From JBIKLM01 sp044375105 (lineage in GTDB: Bacteria; Planctomycetota; UBA1135; GCA-002686595), in assembly GCA_044375105.1 (NCBI GenBank), contig JBILNK010000171.1:1-9246 (forward strand): DNA of 9,246 nt, read 5' to 3'. The notes beneath the pieces are model-generated. The model had not been told where the DNA came from. It did not search any database and saw only the letters and a program-made list of their open reading frames with translations. This document shows positions 1 to 5,456 of this stretch, piece after piece. A program made the translations under genes and the position numbers. Within the stretch, counting starts at the first letter, position 1. The number at the start of each line of letters is the position of its first letter.

Positions 1-601
<601 letters not shown>

Positions 602-940
602 TTCCTGCGGCCCGAGGCCGGTGATCCCTGCACCCTGAGGCTTGGGTCCGCGACCTCGCCGCTCCCCCGGGGAGGCTGCCGAGGCCGGCCCGAGACCACG
701 CCCCCGCATGCGGCCTGGGCCCTCCTTCGGGGGGACCCAGGCCGCTGACTTCAGCGCGGCCCGCCCCGGGCCTCAGGGCGCCCGCCCGCGGCCGCGGGCG
801 CCTGCCTCGGCGCGGGCCCTCGAGGGGACCGGGCAGGCCGCCGATCGAGGGGCACGGCAGAAGCGCCTGCCAGGCCCCCCCGCGAGGGAGGGGCTTCGAG
901 CCGCCGCGAGCCGCAGGGGGCCGCTGATAGGCTCCCGGTC
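602..940. other. Geneless GC-rich stretch between ahcY and the histidine phosphatase
   Basis: No convincing gene lies here. Open frames are long on both strands, but they are proline/arginine/glycine-rich and match no family I know. The stretch holds the UUCG-capped hairpin at 712-743 and an 18-base perfect GC-only palindrome at 783-800 built on CCGCGGCCGCGG, which may be chance at this composition. No clear -35/-10 pair is visible upstream of the next gene. Confidence 0.6.
712..743 (+). terminator. Strong hairpin with UUCG tetraloop, probable ahcY terminator
   Basis: GGCCTGGG at 712-719 pairs perfectly with CCCAGGCC at 736-743. After one C-A mismatch (720/735), 721-725 pairs with 730-734 with one T-G wobble, closing a C(UUCG)G tetraloop at 726-729. 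That is 13 paired positions out of 14. It starts 110 bases after the ahcY stop. There is no T tract downstream (GCTGACTT follows), so it may instead be an mRNA 3'-end stabiliser or need Rho. The opposite strand also folds, but without the UUCG loop, which favours function on the plus strand. Confidence 0.55.
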
Positions 941-1597
941 ATGTGGAACTCCCTCGTCCGGTTCTGTCCCAAGACCGCCCCGTCGTTCCTGTTGCTGGCC
1001 TTGGCCCTGGGGGCCGCCAGCGCGCCCTTCGCCGGTTCCCAGGCACCGCGGCGAGAGGGCCTTCAAGAGCAGGGAGCGCCTGCGGCCCCCGCCGCCAGCG
1101 CAGCGGCGCCCGCCGACCGATCGGAGGGCCCGCCGCGGCTGGTCGCTCTGGTCCGGCACGCCGAAAAAGCCAGCGCCGAGGGCGACCCGGCGCTCAGCGA
1201 GGCCGGGATCGAGCGGGCCCGGGAGCTGGCACGCCTGCTAGGGGGCAGCGGGGTCACGCATCTCTTTGCCAGCCCGACCCGCCGCGCCCGGGAGACGGCC
1301 GAGCCCTTGGCCCAAACGCTCGGCCTCGAGATCGCCCCCTACGACCCCCGCGACTTGGAGGGCCACGCCCGCGCCTTGCGCGACCTGCCGCCCGGTTCCC
1401 TGGCGCTCTCCGTGGGGCACTCCAACACGGTCCCGGCCTTGGCGGCCCGACTCGGCGCCCCCCTGGAGGGCCTGACCGCCGACGCGCGCTTCGGCGCCCT
1501 CTTGCCGGAGAACGAGCATGACCGCCTGGTGCTGCTGGTGCTGCCTGGCCACGAATCCGCACCGGCGCGGCGCATCGAGCTGCGCTTCGGCCAGTGA
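941..1597 (+). CDS. Exported histidine phosphatase family protein (SixA/phosphoglycerate-mutase-like)
   Basis: This 218-residue protein belongs to the histidine phosphatase superfamily, whose members pass phosphate through an active-site histidine; its substrate cannot be read from sequence. Residues 13-31 are hydrophobic and look like a signal peptide. An Ala/Pro-rich linker follows to about 65, so the domain probably sits outside the cytoplasmic membrane. The catalytic RHAEK is at 72-76 (nucleophile His73). SPTRRARETA at 111-120 supplies the conserved arginine of the RAxxTA motif, and GHSNTVPAL at 159-167 supplies the second histidine (His160). All core residues are present. ATG 941 is chosen because it gives a complete signal peptide; no Shine-Dalgarno is visible. 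The stop overlaps the GTG start of gluQRS (GTGA, 1594-1597), implying translational coupling although the two functions are unrelated. True SixA proteins are cytoplasmic and shorter, so the symbol is withheld. Confidence 0.9.
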   Translation: MWNSLVRFCPKTAPSFLLLALALGAASAPFAGSQAPRREGLQEQGAPAAPAASAAAPADRSEGPPRLVALVRHAEKASAEGDPALSEAGIERARELARLLGGSGVTHLFASPTRRARETAEPLAQTLGLEIAPYDPRDLEGHARALRDLPPGSLALSVGHSNTVPALAARLGAPLEGLTADARFGALLPENEHDRLVLLVLPGHESAPARRIELRFGQ

Positions 1598-2556
1598 GCG
1601 CCAGGCCCTGCGGTCGCCTGGCTCCGAGCCCCACCGGCCCCCTGCACCTCGGACACGCGCGCTCCTTCCTGGCGGCCTGGTGGAGCGCGCGCGCCGCGGG
1701 CGGGCGGATCGTGCTGAGGAGCGAGGACCTCGATCGCACCCGCTGCCGCCGGGAGCACGAGCAGCAGATGCTGGAGGACCTCGATTGGCTCGGGCTCGAT
1801 TGGGACGGCGAGCTGCTGCGGCAGAGCGACGACCTCGGTCCCTACCACGCCGCCCTCGACCGGCTCGAAGCCGCCGGCCACGCCTACCCCTGCGTCTGCA
1901 CCCGCCGCCAGATCCTGGAGGCGCTCGACGCGCCCCACGCTTCCGGCGAGGAGCTCCGCTATCCGGGGACGTGCCGGGGCCTGTTCCGGGATCGCAACGA
2001 AGCCGAGCAGCGCTGTGGGGTGCCAGCAGGCCTGCGCTTGGCGCTGCCGACTGGCTGGCTGGAGACCGTCGACCGACTGCGCGGACCGGTAAGCTTCTGT
2101 CCGGCGGCGGAATGCGGCGATTTCCTTCTGCTGCGCCGAGACGGCATGATCGCCTATCAGCTGGCCGTGGTCGTGGACGACTCTCGCCAAGGCGTCGATC
2201 AGGTCGTGCGCGGCGACGACCTGCTGCCCTCCACCGTGCGGCAGGAGCGGATCTACTCCGCCCTGGGTCTCCCGGCGCCGGCCTGGTACCACTTACCGCT
2301 GGTGCTCGACGAACAGGGCCGCCGGCTCAGCAAACGCGGTGGCGCGCCGGCCTTGGCCGAGTGGCGCCGGGCCGGTCTGGACCCGCTGGAGCTGGTCGGC
2401 TGGTGCGCCGCCAGTTTGGGCCTCTGGAGCGGCCCCGGCCGCCCCCCGCTCAAGACCCCCGCACAGTGGCTGGTCGCCTGGGACTGGTCCTTGGTGCCGC
2501 TCGAGCCCGTGCTCGCCCCGGAACTGCCCGCCTCGCCCCCGCCAGAGCTGGCTTGA
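1594..2556 (+). CDS. gluQ: Glutamyl-Q tRNA(Asp) synthetase (glutamyl-queuosine synthetase)
   Basis: This 320-residue class I aminoacyl-tRNA synthetase paralogue is catalytic domain only, without an anticodon-binding domain. The known family activates glutamate and attaches it to queuosine at position 34 of tRNA(Asp). Seen here: GRLAPSPTGPLHLGH at 7-21 with the HIGH-type motif HLGH at 18-21; RSEDLDRTR at 42-50; and a zinc-site pattern Cys100-x-Cys102 ... Tyr123-x3-Cys127, which separates this family from full-length GluRS. VDQVVRGDDLL is at 201-211, and the KMSKS-type loop RRLSKRGG is at 243-250. A length near 300 instead of about 470 also excludes GltX. The GTG start puts GRLAPSPTG at the usual distance from the N-terminus and overlaps the preceding stop by four bases. 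A tRNA-Asn gene follows 38 bases after the stop. The family is also called YadB/GluQRS. Confidence 0.95.
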   Translation: MSARPCGRLAPSPTGPLHLGHARSFLAAWWSARAAGGRIVLRSEDLDRTRCRREHEQQMLEDLDWLGLDWDGELLRQSDDLGPYHAALDRLEAAGHAYPCVCTRRQILEALDAPHASGEELRYPGTCRGLFRDRNEAEQRCGVPAGLRLALPTGWLETVDRLRGPVSFCPAAECGDFLLLRRDGMIAYQLAVVVDDSRQGVDQVVRGDDLLPSTVRQERIYSALGLPAPAWYHLPLVLDEQGRRLSKRGGAPALAEWRRAGLDPLELVGWCAASLGLWSGPGRPPLKTPAQWLVAWDWSLVPLEPVLAPELPASPPPELA

Positions 2557-2580
2557 CTGGCCGGCCCGACCGGCTATTCT
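2553..2580 (+). promoter_or_regulatory. Sigma70-like promoter for tRNA-Asn, starting on the gluQ stop codon
   Basis: TTGACT at 2553-2558 matches the -35 consensus TTGACA at five of six positions. TATTCT at 2575-2580 matches TATAAT at four of six. The spacer is 16 bases. Initiation about seven bases after the -10 would leave a leader of about eight bases before the mature tRNA at 2595. The -35 box contains the gluQ stop codon TGA (2554-2556). The region after the -10 is GC-rich, as in many stable-RNA promoters. No experiment supports this; the call rests on consensus match, spacing and position. Confidence 0.6.
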
Positions 2581-2584
2581 TGTT
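2558..2584 (+). terminator. Short hairpin with T-rich tail after gluQ (alternative reading of the same DNA)
   Basis: GCCGG (2560-2564) and CCGGC (2570-2574) form a five-base-pair stem with loop CCCGA. It extends to seven pairs through a G-T wobble (2559/2575) and a T-A pair (2558/2576). TTCTTGTT follows at 2577-2584, so it has the form of a weak intrinsic terminator two bases after the gluQ stop. It coincides with the spacer and -10 of the proposed tRNA promoter. It could therefore end gluQ mRNA while the tRNA initiates separately. Confidence 0.4.
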
Positions 2585-2594
2585 CGCCTCCGGA

Positions 2595-2669
2595 TCCCCG
2601 ATAGCTCAATGGTAGAGCATCCGACTGTTAATCGGAATGTTGTAGGTTCGAGCCCTACTCGGGGAGCCA
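2595..2669 (+). tRNA. tRNA-Asn, anticodon GTT, CCA encoded
   Basis: A complete cloverleaf can be drawn. The acceptor stem is TCCCCGA (2595-2601) with TCGGGGA (2659-2665), discriminator G2666 and encoded CCA at 2667-2669. The D arm is GCTC/GAGC. The anticodon stem TCCGA/TCGGA (2620-2624/2632-2636) encloses loop CTGTTAA with anticodon GTT at 2627-2629. The T arm is GTAGG-TTCGAGC-CCTAC. The molecule is 75 nt with a short variable loop and no intron. A GTT anticodon decodes AAC/AAU and belongs to the set (Asp, Asn, His, Tyr) whose G34 is normally converted to queuosine; GluQRS is known to act on tRNA-Asp, not on this one. Confidence 0.98.
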
Positions 2670-2685
2670 TCCGGAACTCTTGAGG

Positions 2686-2706
2686 CCAGGAGCGCGCCTC
2701 CCCTGG
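2686..2706 (+). terminator. Small hairpin 17 bases after tRNA-Asn
   Basis: CCAGGAG pairs with CTCC(CC)TGG, with a two-base bulge or one A-C mismatch, around the loop CGCGC. No T tract follows (GGGTCCAG). It is suitably placed to end or stabilise the tRNA-Asn transcript, but the stem is short and such stems are common at this GC content. Confidence 0.3.
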
Positions 2707-2718
2707 GGGTCCAGACGG

Positions 2719-2750
2719 CCGAGCCCCTCGGGAGCCGAGCCCCTCGGGAG
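2719..2750. repeat. Two tandem copies of a 16-bp hairpin-forming unit
   Basis: CCGAGCCCCTCGGGAG occurs at 2719-2734 and again, identical, at 2735-2750. Each unit contains CCGAG-CCC-CTCGG, a perfect five-base-pair stem with a three-base loop, so the pair makes two adjacent hairpins. The unit also resembles the 3' end of the nearby tRNA (CTCGGGGAGCC), which may be coincidence. Confidence 0.85.
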
Positions 2751-2817
2751 CATCGGATCGAGGCTCAGGAACAGGGGCCAGGGCAGACCCAAGCGAAGTG
2801 GGGACACGCGGAGATGA

Positions 2818-2861
2818 ATCGCGCGGGCAGAAATCGCGCGGGCAGAAGTCAGGCGGGTAAA
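2818..2861. repeat. 15-bp tandem repeat, two perfect copies and one decayed copy
   Basis: ATCGCGCGGGCAGAA is present at 2818-2832 and 2833-2847 without change. A diverged third copy, GTCAGGCGGGTAAA, follows at 2848-2861. The 15-base period keeps any reading frame open, which explains the repeated NRAGR-type peptides in the overlapping open frames. I see no gene that uses them. Confidence 0.85.
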
Positions 2862-3216
2862 GCGACGAACGCACGCGGCGATCGCAGCGGCCCCCTGGGA
2901 CCGATCGTGTTCCCCTCCGGCTCGCGATCGCTCCGGCCGCTGCGCCCCCAATCCTCCGCCAGGGCCTCCGCGATTGCGCCCGCCCGGAAGCCCCGCCGAT
3001 CCCAGCCTGTGTGTGCGCCGCAGAGGGGCACAAAGGCCTGCTCGAAGCCCGGTCTTACGGCACCACCCGAGTCGTTTCCTTCCAAGCCTGTCAGAGGCTC
3101 GAAAAAAACGGCGCTCAGCGAAGATCCCAACTGTGCGGCCGCCGGATGGCGGCCCATTGGCATGCGGACAGGCGGGCCTGACCGCTCGGGCGCACAGCCC
3201 GATTCGATTTTTCCCA

Positions 3217-3244
3217 TCTGTCAGCTGTTGTCTGTCAGCTGTTG
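3217..3244. repeat. Perfect 14-bp tandem duplication across the minus-strand stop codon
   Basis: TCTGTCAGCTGTTG occurs at 3217-3230 and 3231-3244. On the minus strand the inner copy encodes the last residues (Asn-Ser) and the TGA stop of the phosphatase-cytochrome gene; the outer copy lies in its 3' untranslated region. The duplication leaves the protein unchanged and looks like a recent slippage event. Confidence 0.9.
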
Positions 3245-4221
3245 CGGTACAGACCGTGGCAGGCCTCGCAGCTCTTGCCGATCGCGCCGACCAGGTCCTT
3301 GGCCGCGAGCGAGCTCTCGGCGGGCAAGCCGCCGGCGGTCTCGAGCAGTTCGAGCAAGTCCTTGGACTGGGTCAGGGACTTGGACAGGATCTCGCGATAG
3401 TCGCCGGGCTTGAAGGCGGTGGCGGGCAGATCGTGGACCTGCGAGAGGGCCTGATAAAGGCGCCGGGCCTCGCCATGGGCGGTGGCATCGGGGTGTTCGG
3501 GATTGACCTGCCAATCGCGCCCGGCCAAGTCCTTCAGGGTGTCGAAGGAGCGCGCCATCTCGACCATCGCCCCGCGCTCGCCCTCGAAGCGGAAGGCCGG
3601 CGCGAAATCGAAGTCGCTGGCCGCCGTAGTGGCTGTGTCCGGCAGGTCGCCCGCGGCGATATCGCGGTACAGGCCCTCGTACTTCTTCGAGGTGCCGCAG
3701 TACTGGCGCATCTCGGCCACGGCCTGTTCGCGGCTGGCTTGGTCGAGCACCACACGGCCCAGGGCCGCGGCGGCCGGACCGCGGTGCTGCCCATGGAAAC
3801 AATGCACGTAGAAGGGCCCTTCCAGTTCGCGGAAGGTCTTGGCGATCGCCACCCGCTCGGTTTCCGTGATCCCGTTGTAGCGGATCGGCACGTGCACGTA
3901 GCGCAGGCCGTAGCGCGCCGCGGTCTCCGCATCGGGCACCTTGCCGTCCACGGTCAAGACCGTGCGGATGCCCATGCGGCGCATCTCCTCGAAAGCCTGC
4001 TCCCCGTGGGGCTCGCTGCCCGAGACGATCTGGTCGCTGAGCCGGAAGACGTTGTGCAGGCCGGGCAGCTCGAGCGGCTCCTGCTCCGGAAGCGGCAGGG
4101 AGCCGGCCAGCTCGTAGGCGCTGGTGCTGAGCACGAGGGGCGCGGGGGTGGAGCGCAGCTCGGTCCGAGCGGCGCAGGCGACGGTCGAGACGGCCAGAAA
4201 AAGAAAGACCAGGGAGCGCAT
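3235..4221 (-). CDS. Exported DSP/DUF442-like phosphatase fused to a class II cytochrome c domain
   Basis: This protein has 328 residues from ATG 4221-4219. Residues 1-16 form a signal peptide ending in VSTVAC, which fits a lipobox with lipidation at Cys16, so the protein is probably anchored outside the cytoplasmic membrane. Residues about 53-190 resemble dual-specificity/DUF442 phosphatases: LHNVFRLSDQIVSGSEP, GIRTVLTVDGK, GLRYVHVPIRYNGIT, then the catalytic loop HCFHGQHRG at 140-148, a complete Cys141-x5-Arg147 signature. Residues about 210-328 look helical and end in GKSCEACHGLYRNS, with haem motif CEACH at 318-322. A CxxCH near the C-terminus is the mark of class II (c'/c556) cytochromes. 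No Asp lies in the usual general-acid segment (109-135). This start is chosen because it gives an immediate signal peptide; longer upstream frames are arginine-rich and unlike protein. The gene is divergent from rimK. The substrate is unknown, and activity is inferred only from the intact loop. Confidence 0.9.
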   Translation of the reverse strand: MRSLVFLFLAVSTVACAARTELRSTPAPLVLSTSAYELAGSLPLPEQEPLELPGLHNVFRLSDQIVSGSEPHGEQAFEEMRRMGIRTVLTVDGKVPDAETAARYGLRYVHVPIRYNGITETERVAIAKTFRELEGPFYVHCFHGQHRGPAAAALGRVVLDQASREQAVAEMRQYCGTSKKYEGLYRDIAAGDLPDTATTAASDFDFAPAFRFEGERGAMVEMARSFDTLKDLAGRDWQVNPEHPDATAHGEARRLYQALSQVHDLPATAFKPGDYREILSKSLTQSKDLLELLETAGGLPAESSLAAKDLVGAIGKSCEACHGLYRNS

Positions 4222-4552
4222 GGTGGACGTGGCTCGATGAGTGTGGATCCGCGGGGAGAGCCACGCAACCGGGCAGCAAAGCCCATGCCAAGCGCCCTGA
4301 AGGCAGCCCGTGGGCGGTCGAGGGGAGCACCGCGTGTCGGGCCGGGAACGGCCCTTTCCCCGCCCGGCTGAGGAGCGGCCGGCCCGCAGCGCCAGTTGCT
4401 CCCGGGCGCAGGCTCGCAGGGCGCGCCCGCCGGCGATCCGGACCCGCTGTGGCCTCCGGGAAGGGGCCAAGGCATGCTCACGGCGTCGGCAGCCGGCCCG
4501 GGTCCCCACCCGGAGCCCAGAGCCCCCGCGGCCTGCCACCATCCGCTCAGCC
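4222..4552. other. Divergent intergenic region between the phosphatase-cytochrome gene and rimK
   Basis: This 331-base stretch must carry the upstream signals of two divergent genes, but I see no convincing -35/-10 pair for either. The best minus-strand -35-like word, TTGGCA (about 4285-4290), has no fitting -10. The one clear structure is the GNRA-capped hairpin at 4339-4354. Open frames crossing the region are extensions or shadows of the flanking genes. Confidence 0.55.
4339..4354 (+). promoter_or_regulatory. GNRA-capped hairpin upstream of rimK
   Basis: GGGCCG (4339-4344) and CGGCCC (4349-4354) form a perfect six-base-pair stem closed by the tetraloop GGAA, a GNRA loop. TTTCCCC follows. 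It lies about 200 bases before the rimK ATG, so it could be a leader structure or a short attenuator if transcription begins upstream. The function is unknown and chance is possible at this GC content. Confidence 0.35.
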
Positions 4553-5452
4553 ATGCGCCTCGGGTTCCTCTCGACCAACGCCGACAGCTACAGCACGCGC
4601 CGGTTGGCCGAAGCCGCCCGCGCCCGTGGACACGAGCCCTACATCTTGGACACCCTGCGGCTCGAGCTGGAGATCGGGCCGCGCCTGGGCTTGCGCTACC
4701 GCGGCCTGCCCTGCCCCGAGTTCGACGCCTTGCTGCCCCGCGTCGGCGCCTCGATCAGCCGCTACGGACTGGCGGCGGTGCGGCACTTCGAGGCCCTGGG
4801 TGTCCCCTCTCCGAACAGCGCGGAAGCGATCGCCGCGTCGCGGGACAAGCTGCGCGCGCTGCAGCGCCTGTGCGCCGCCGGCCTGCCGGTTCCCCAGACG
4901 GCTTTCGTGCGCGAGCGCGAGCAGCTGCGTTCCGCCATCGAGCGTCTCGGGGGCCCGCCGGTGATCCTCAAGTTGCTGGAGGGCACCCAAGGGGTGGGCG
5001 TGATCCTGGCGGAAAGCCTGGCTGCGGCCGAGGCGACCGTCGAGGCCCTGCATCAATCCCGGCAGGCCGTCCTCTTGCAGCGCTTCATCGCCCACAGCCG
5101 CGGCCGCGACATCCGCGCGATCGTGCTGGGGGGGCGCGTCTTCGCGGCCATGCGCCGGGAAGCCCGCGCCGATGAGTTCCGCAGCAACATCCATCGCGGC
5201 GCGGCCGCAGCCCCGCTGGAGCTCAGCGCCGCCCAGCGGCAGCTGGCCGAGCAGGCCGCCCGGCTGCTGGGGCTCGGCGTGGCCGGCGTGGATCTGCTCG
5301 AAGGACCGGACGGCCCGCTGGTGAACGAAGTCAACTCCTCGCCGGGCCTCGAAGGCATCGAAGCGGCTTCCGGCCTCGACGTCGCCGGCGCGGTGATCCG
5401 CGAGCTGGAGAGCCTGCGCCGACAGCCCGCCAGCCTGAACCGGGCCCCCTGA
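4553..5452 (+). CDS. rimK: RimK-type ATP-grasp glutamate ligase
   Basis: This 299-residue protein matches E. coli RimK (300 residues) along its whole length. In E. coli RimK adds glutamates to the C-terminus of ribosomal protein S6 and can make poly-alpha-glutamate. The N-terminal domain begins MRLGFLSTNADSYSTRRLAE and contains FDALLPRVGASISRYG at 57-72. The ATP-grasp part holds SRDKLRALQ (96-104), VILKLLEGTQGVGV (137-150) with the nucleotide-binding Lys140 and glycine-rich loop, GRDIRAIVLG (184-193), EFRSNIHRGA (208-217), AGVDLLE (244-250) and the metal-binding NEVNSSPGLEG (258-268). All catalytic motifs are intact. ATG 4553 is chosen by alignment with the RimK N-terminus; a longer in-frame extension to 4310 is low-complexity and unlikely. 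There is no clear Shine-Dalgarno. The next gene starts four bases after the stop, so the two form an operon. S6 itself is not in the window, so the substrate here is inferred. Confidence 0.96.
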   Translation: MRLGFLSTNADSYSTRRLAEAARARGHEPYILDTLRLELEIGPRLGLRYRGLPCPEFDALLPRVGASISRYGLAAVRHFEALGVPSPNSAEAIAASRDKLRALQRLCAAGLPVPQTAFVREREQLRSAIERLGGPPVILKLLEGTQGVGVILAESLAAAEATVEALHQSRQAVLLQRFIAHSRGRDIRAIVLGGRVFAAMRREARADEFRSNIHRGAAAAPLELSAAQRQLAEQAARLLGLGVAGVDLLEGPDGPLVNEVNSSPGLEGIEAASGLDVAGAVIRELESLRRQPASLNRAP

Positions 5453-5456
5453 TCCC

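Larger units (their letters stand above)
2670..3234. other. Geneless repeat-containing stretch between tRNA-Asn and the phosphatase-cytochrome gene
   Basis: No gene here can be supported firmly. The left half holds a hairpin (2686-2706) and two families of short tandem repeats (2719-2750 and 2818-2861). The right half has mixed composition and a run of seven A at 3102-3108, read as seven T on the minus strand about 130 bases beyond the minus-strand stop. Only a short, weak stem precedes that T run, so I do not call it a terminator. A 122-codon open frame on the minus strand (2849-3217) is the only one with plausible codon use and is discussed as a finding. Confidence 0.6.

Noticed and set aside
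783..800. 18-base perfect palindrome of only G and C
   Set aside because: GC-only palindromes are likely by chance in this stretch; no supporting context.
642..1241. Plus-strand frame of 199 codons in the gap after ahcY
   Set aside because: It is almost entirely Pro/Arg/Gly/Ala and overlaps the histidine phosphatase in another frame and the UUCG hairpin.
1339..2292. Minus-strand frame of 317 codons opposite the histidine phosphatase and gluQ
   Set aside because: It is a shadow of two confidently identified, overlapping genes.
2659..2670. tRNA-Asn 3' end as an integration (att) site
   Set aside because: No second copy of the tRNA 3' end and no integrase is visible in the window; the partial similarity of the 16-bp repeat is too short.
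3102..3108. Run of seven A (seven T on the minus strand) as a terminator for the phosphatase-cytochrome gene
   Set aside because: On the minus strand only a three-base-pair stem precedes the T run, and the better stem (AGCCT/AGGCT) lies on the wrong side of it.
2814..3413. Plus-strand frame starting in the 15-bp repeats
   Set aside because: It begins inside a tandem repeat, overlaps the 3' end of the opposite-strand gene, and reads as Arg/Ser/Pro-rich low-complexity sequence.
2974..4371. Plus-strand frame of 465 codons opposite the phosphatase-cytochrome gene
   Set aside because: It is the mirror of a gene with a signal peptide, catalytic loop and haem motif; its own translation has no recognisable motif.
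4310..4552. N-terminal extension of rimK to an upstream ATG
   Set aside because: The extra 81 residues are Arg/Pro-rich and absent from RimK proteins; ATG 4553 aligns with the known N-terminus.
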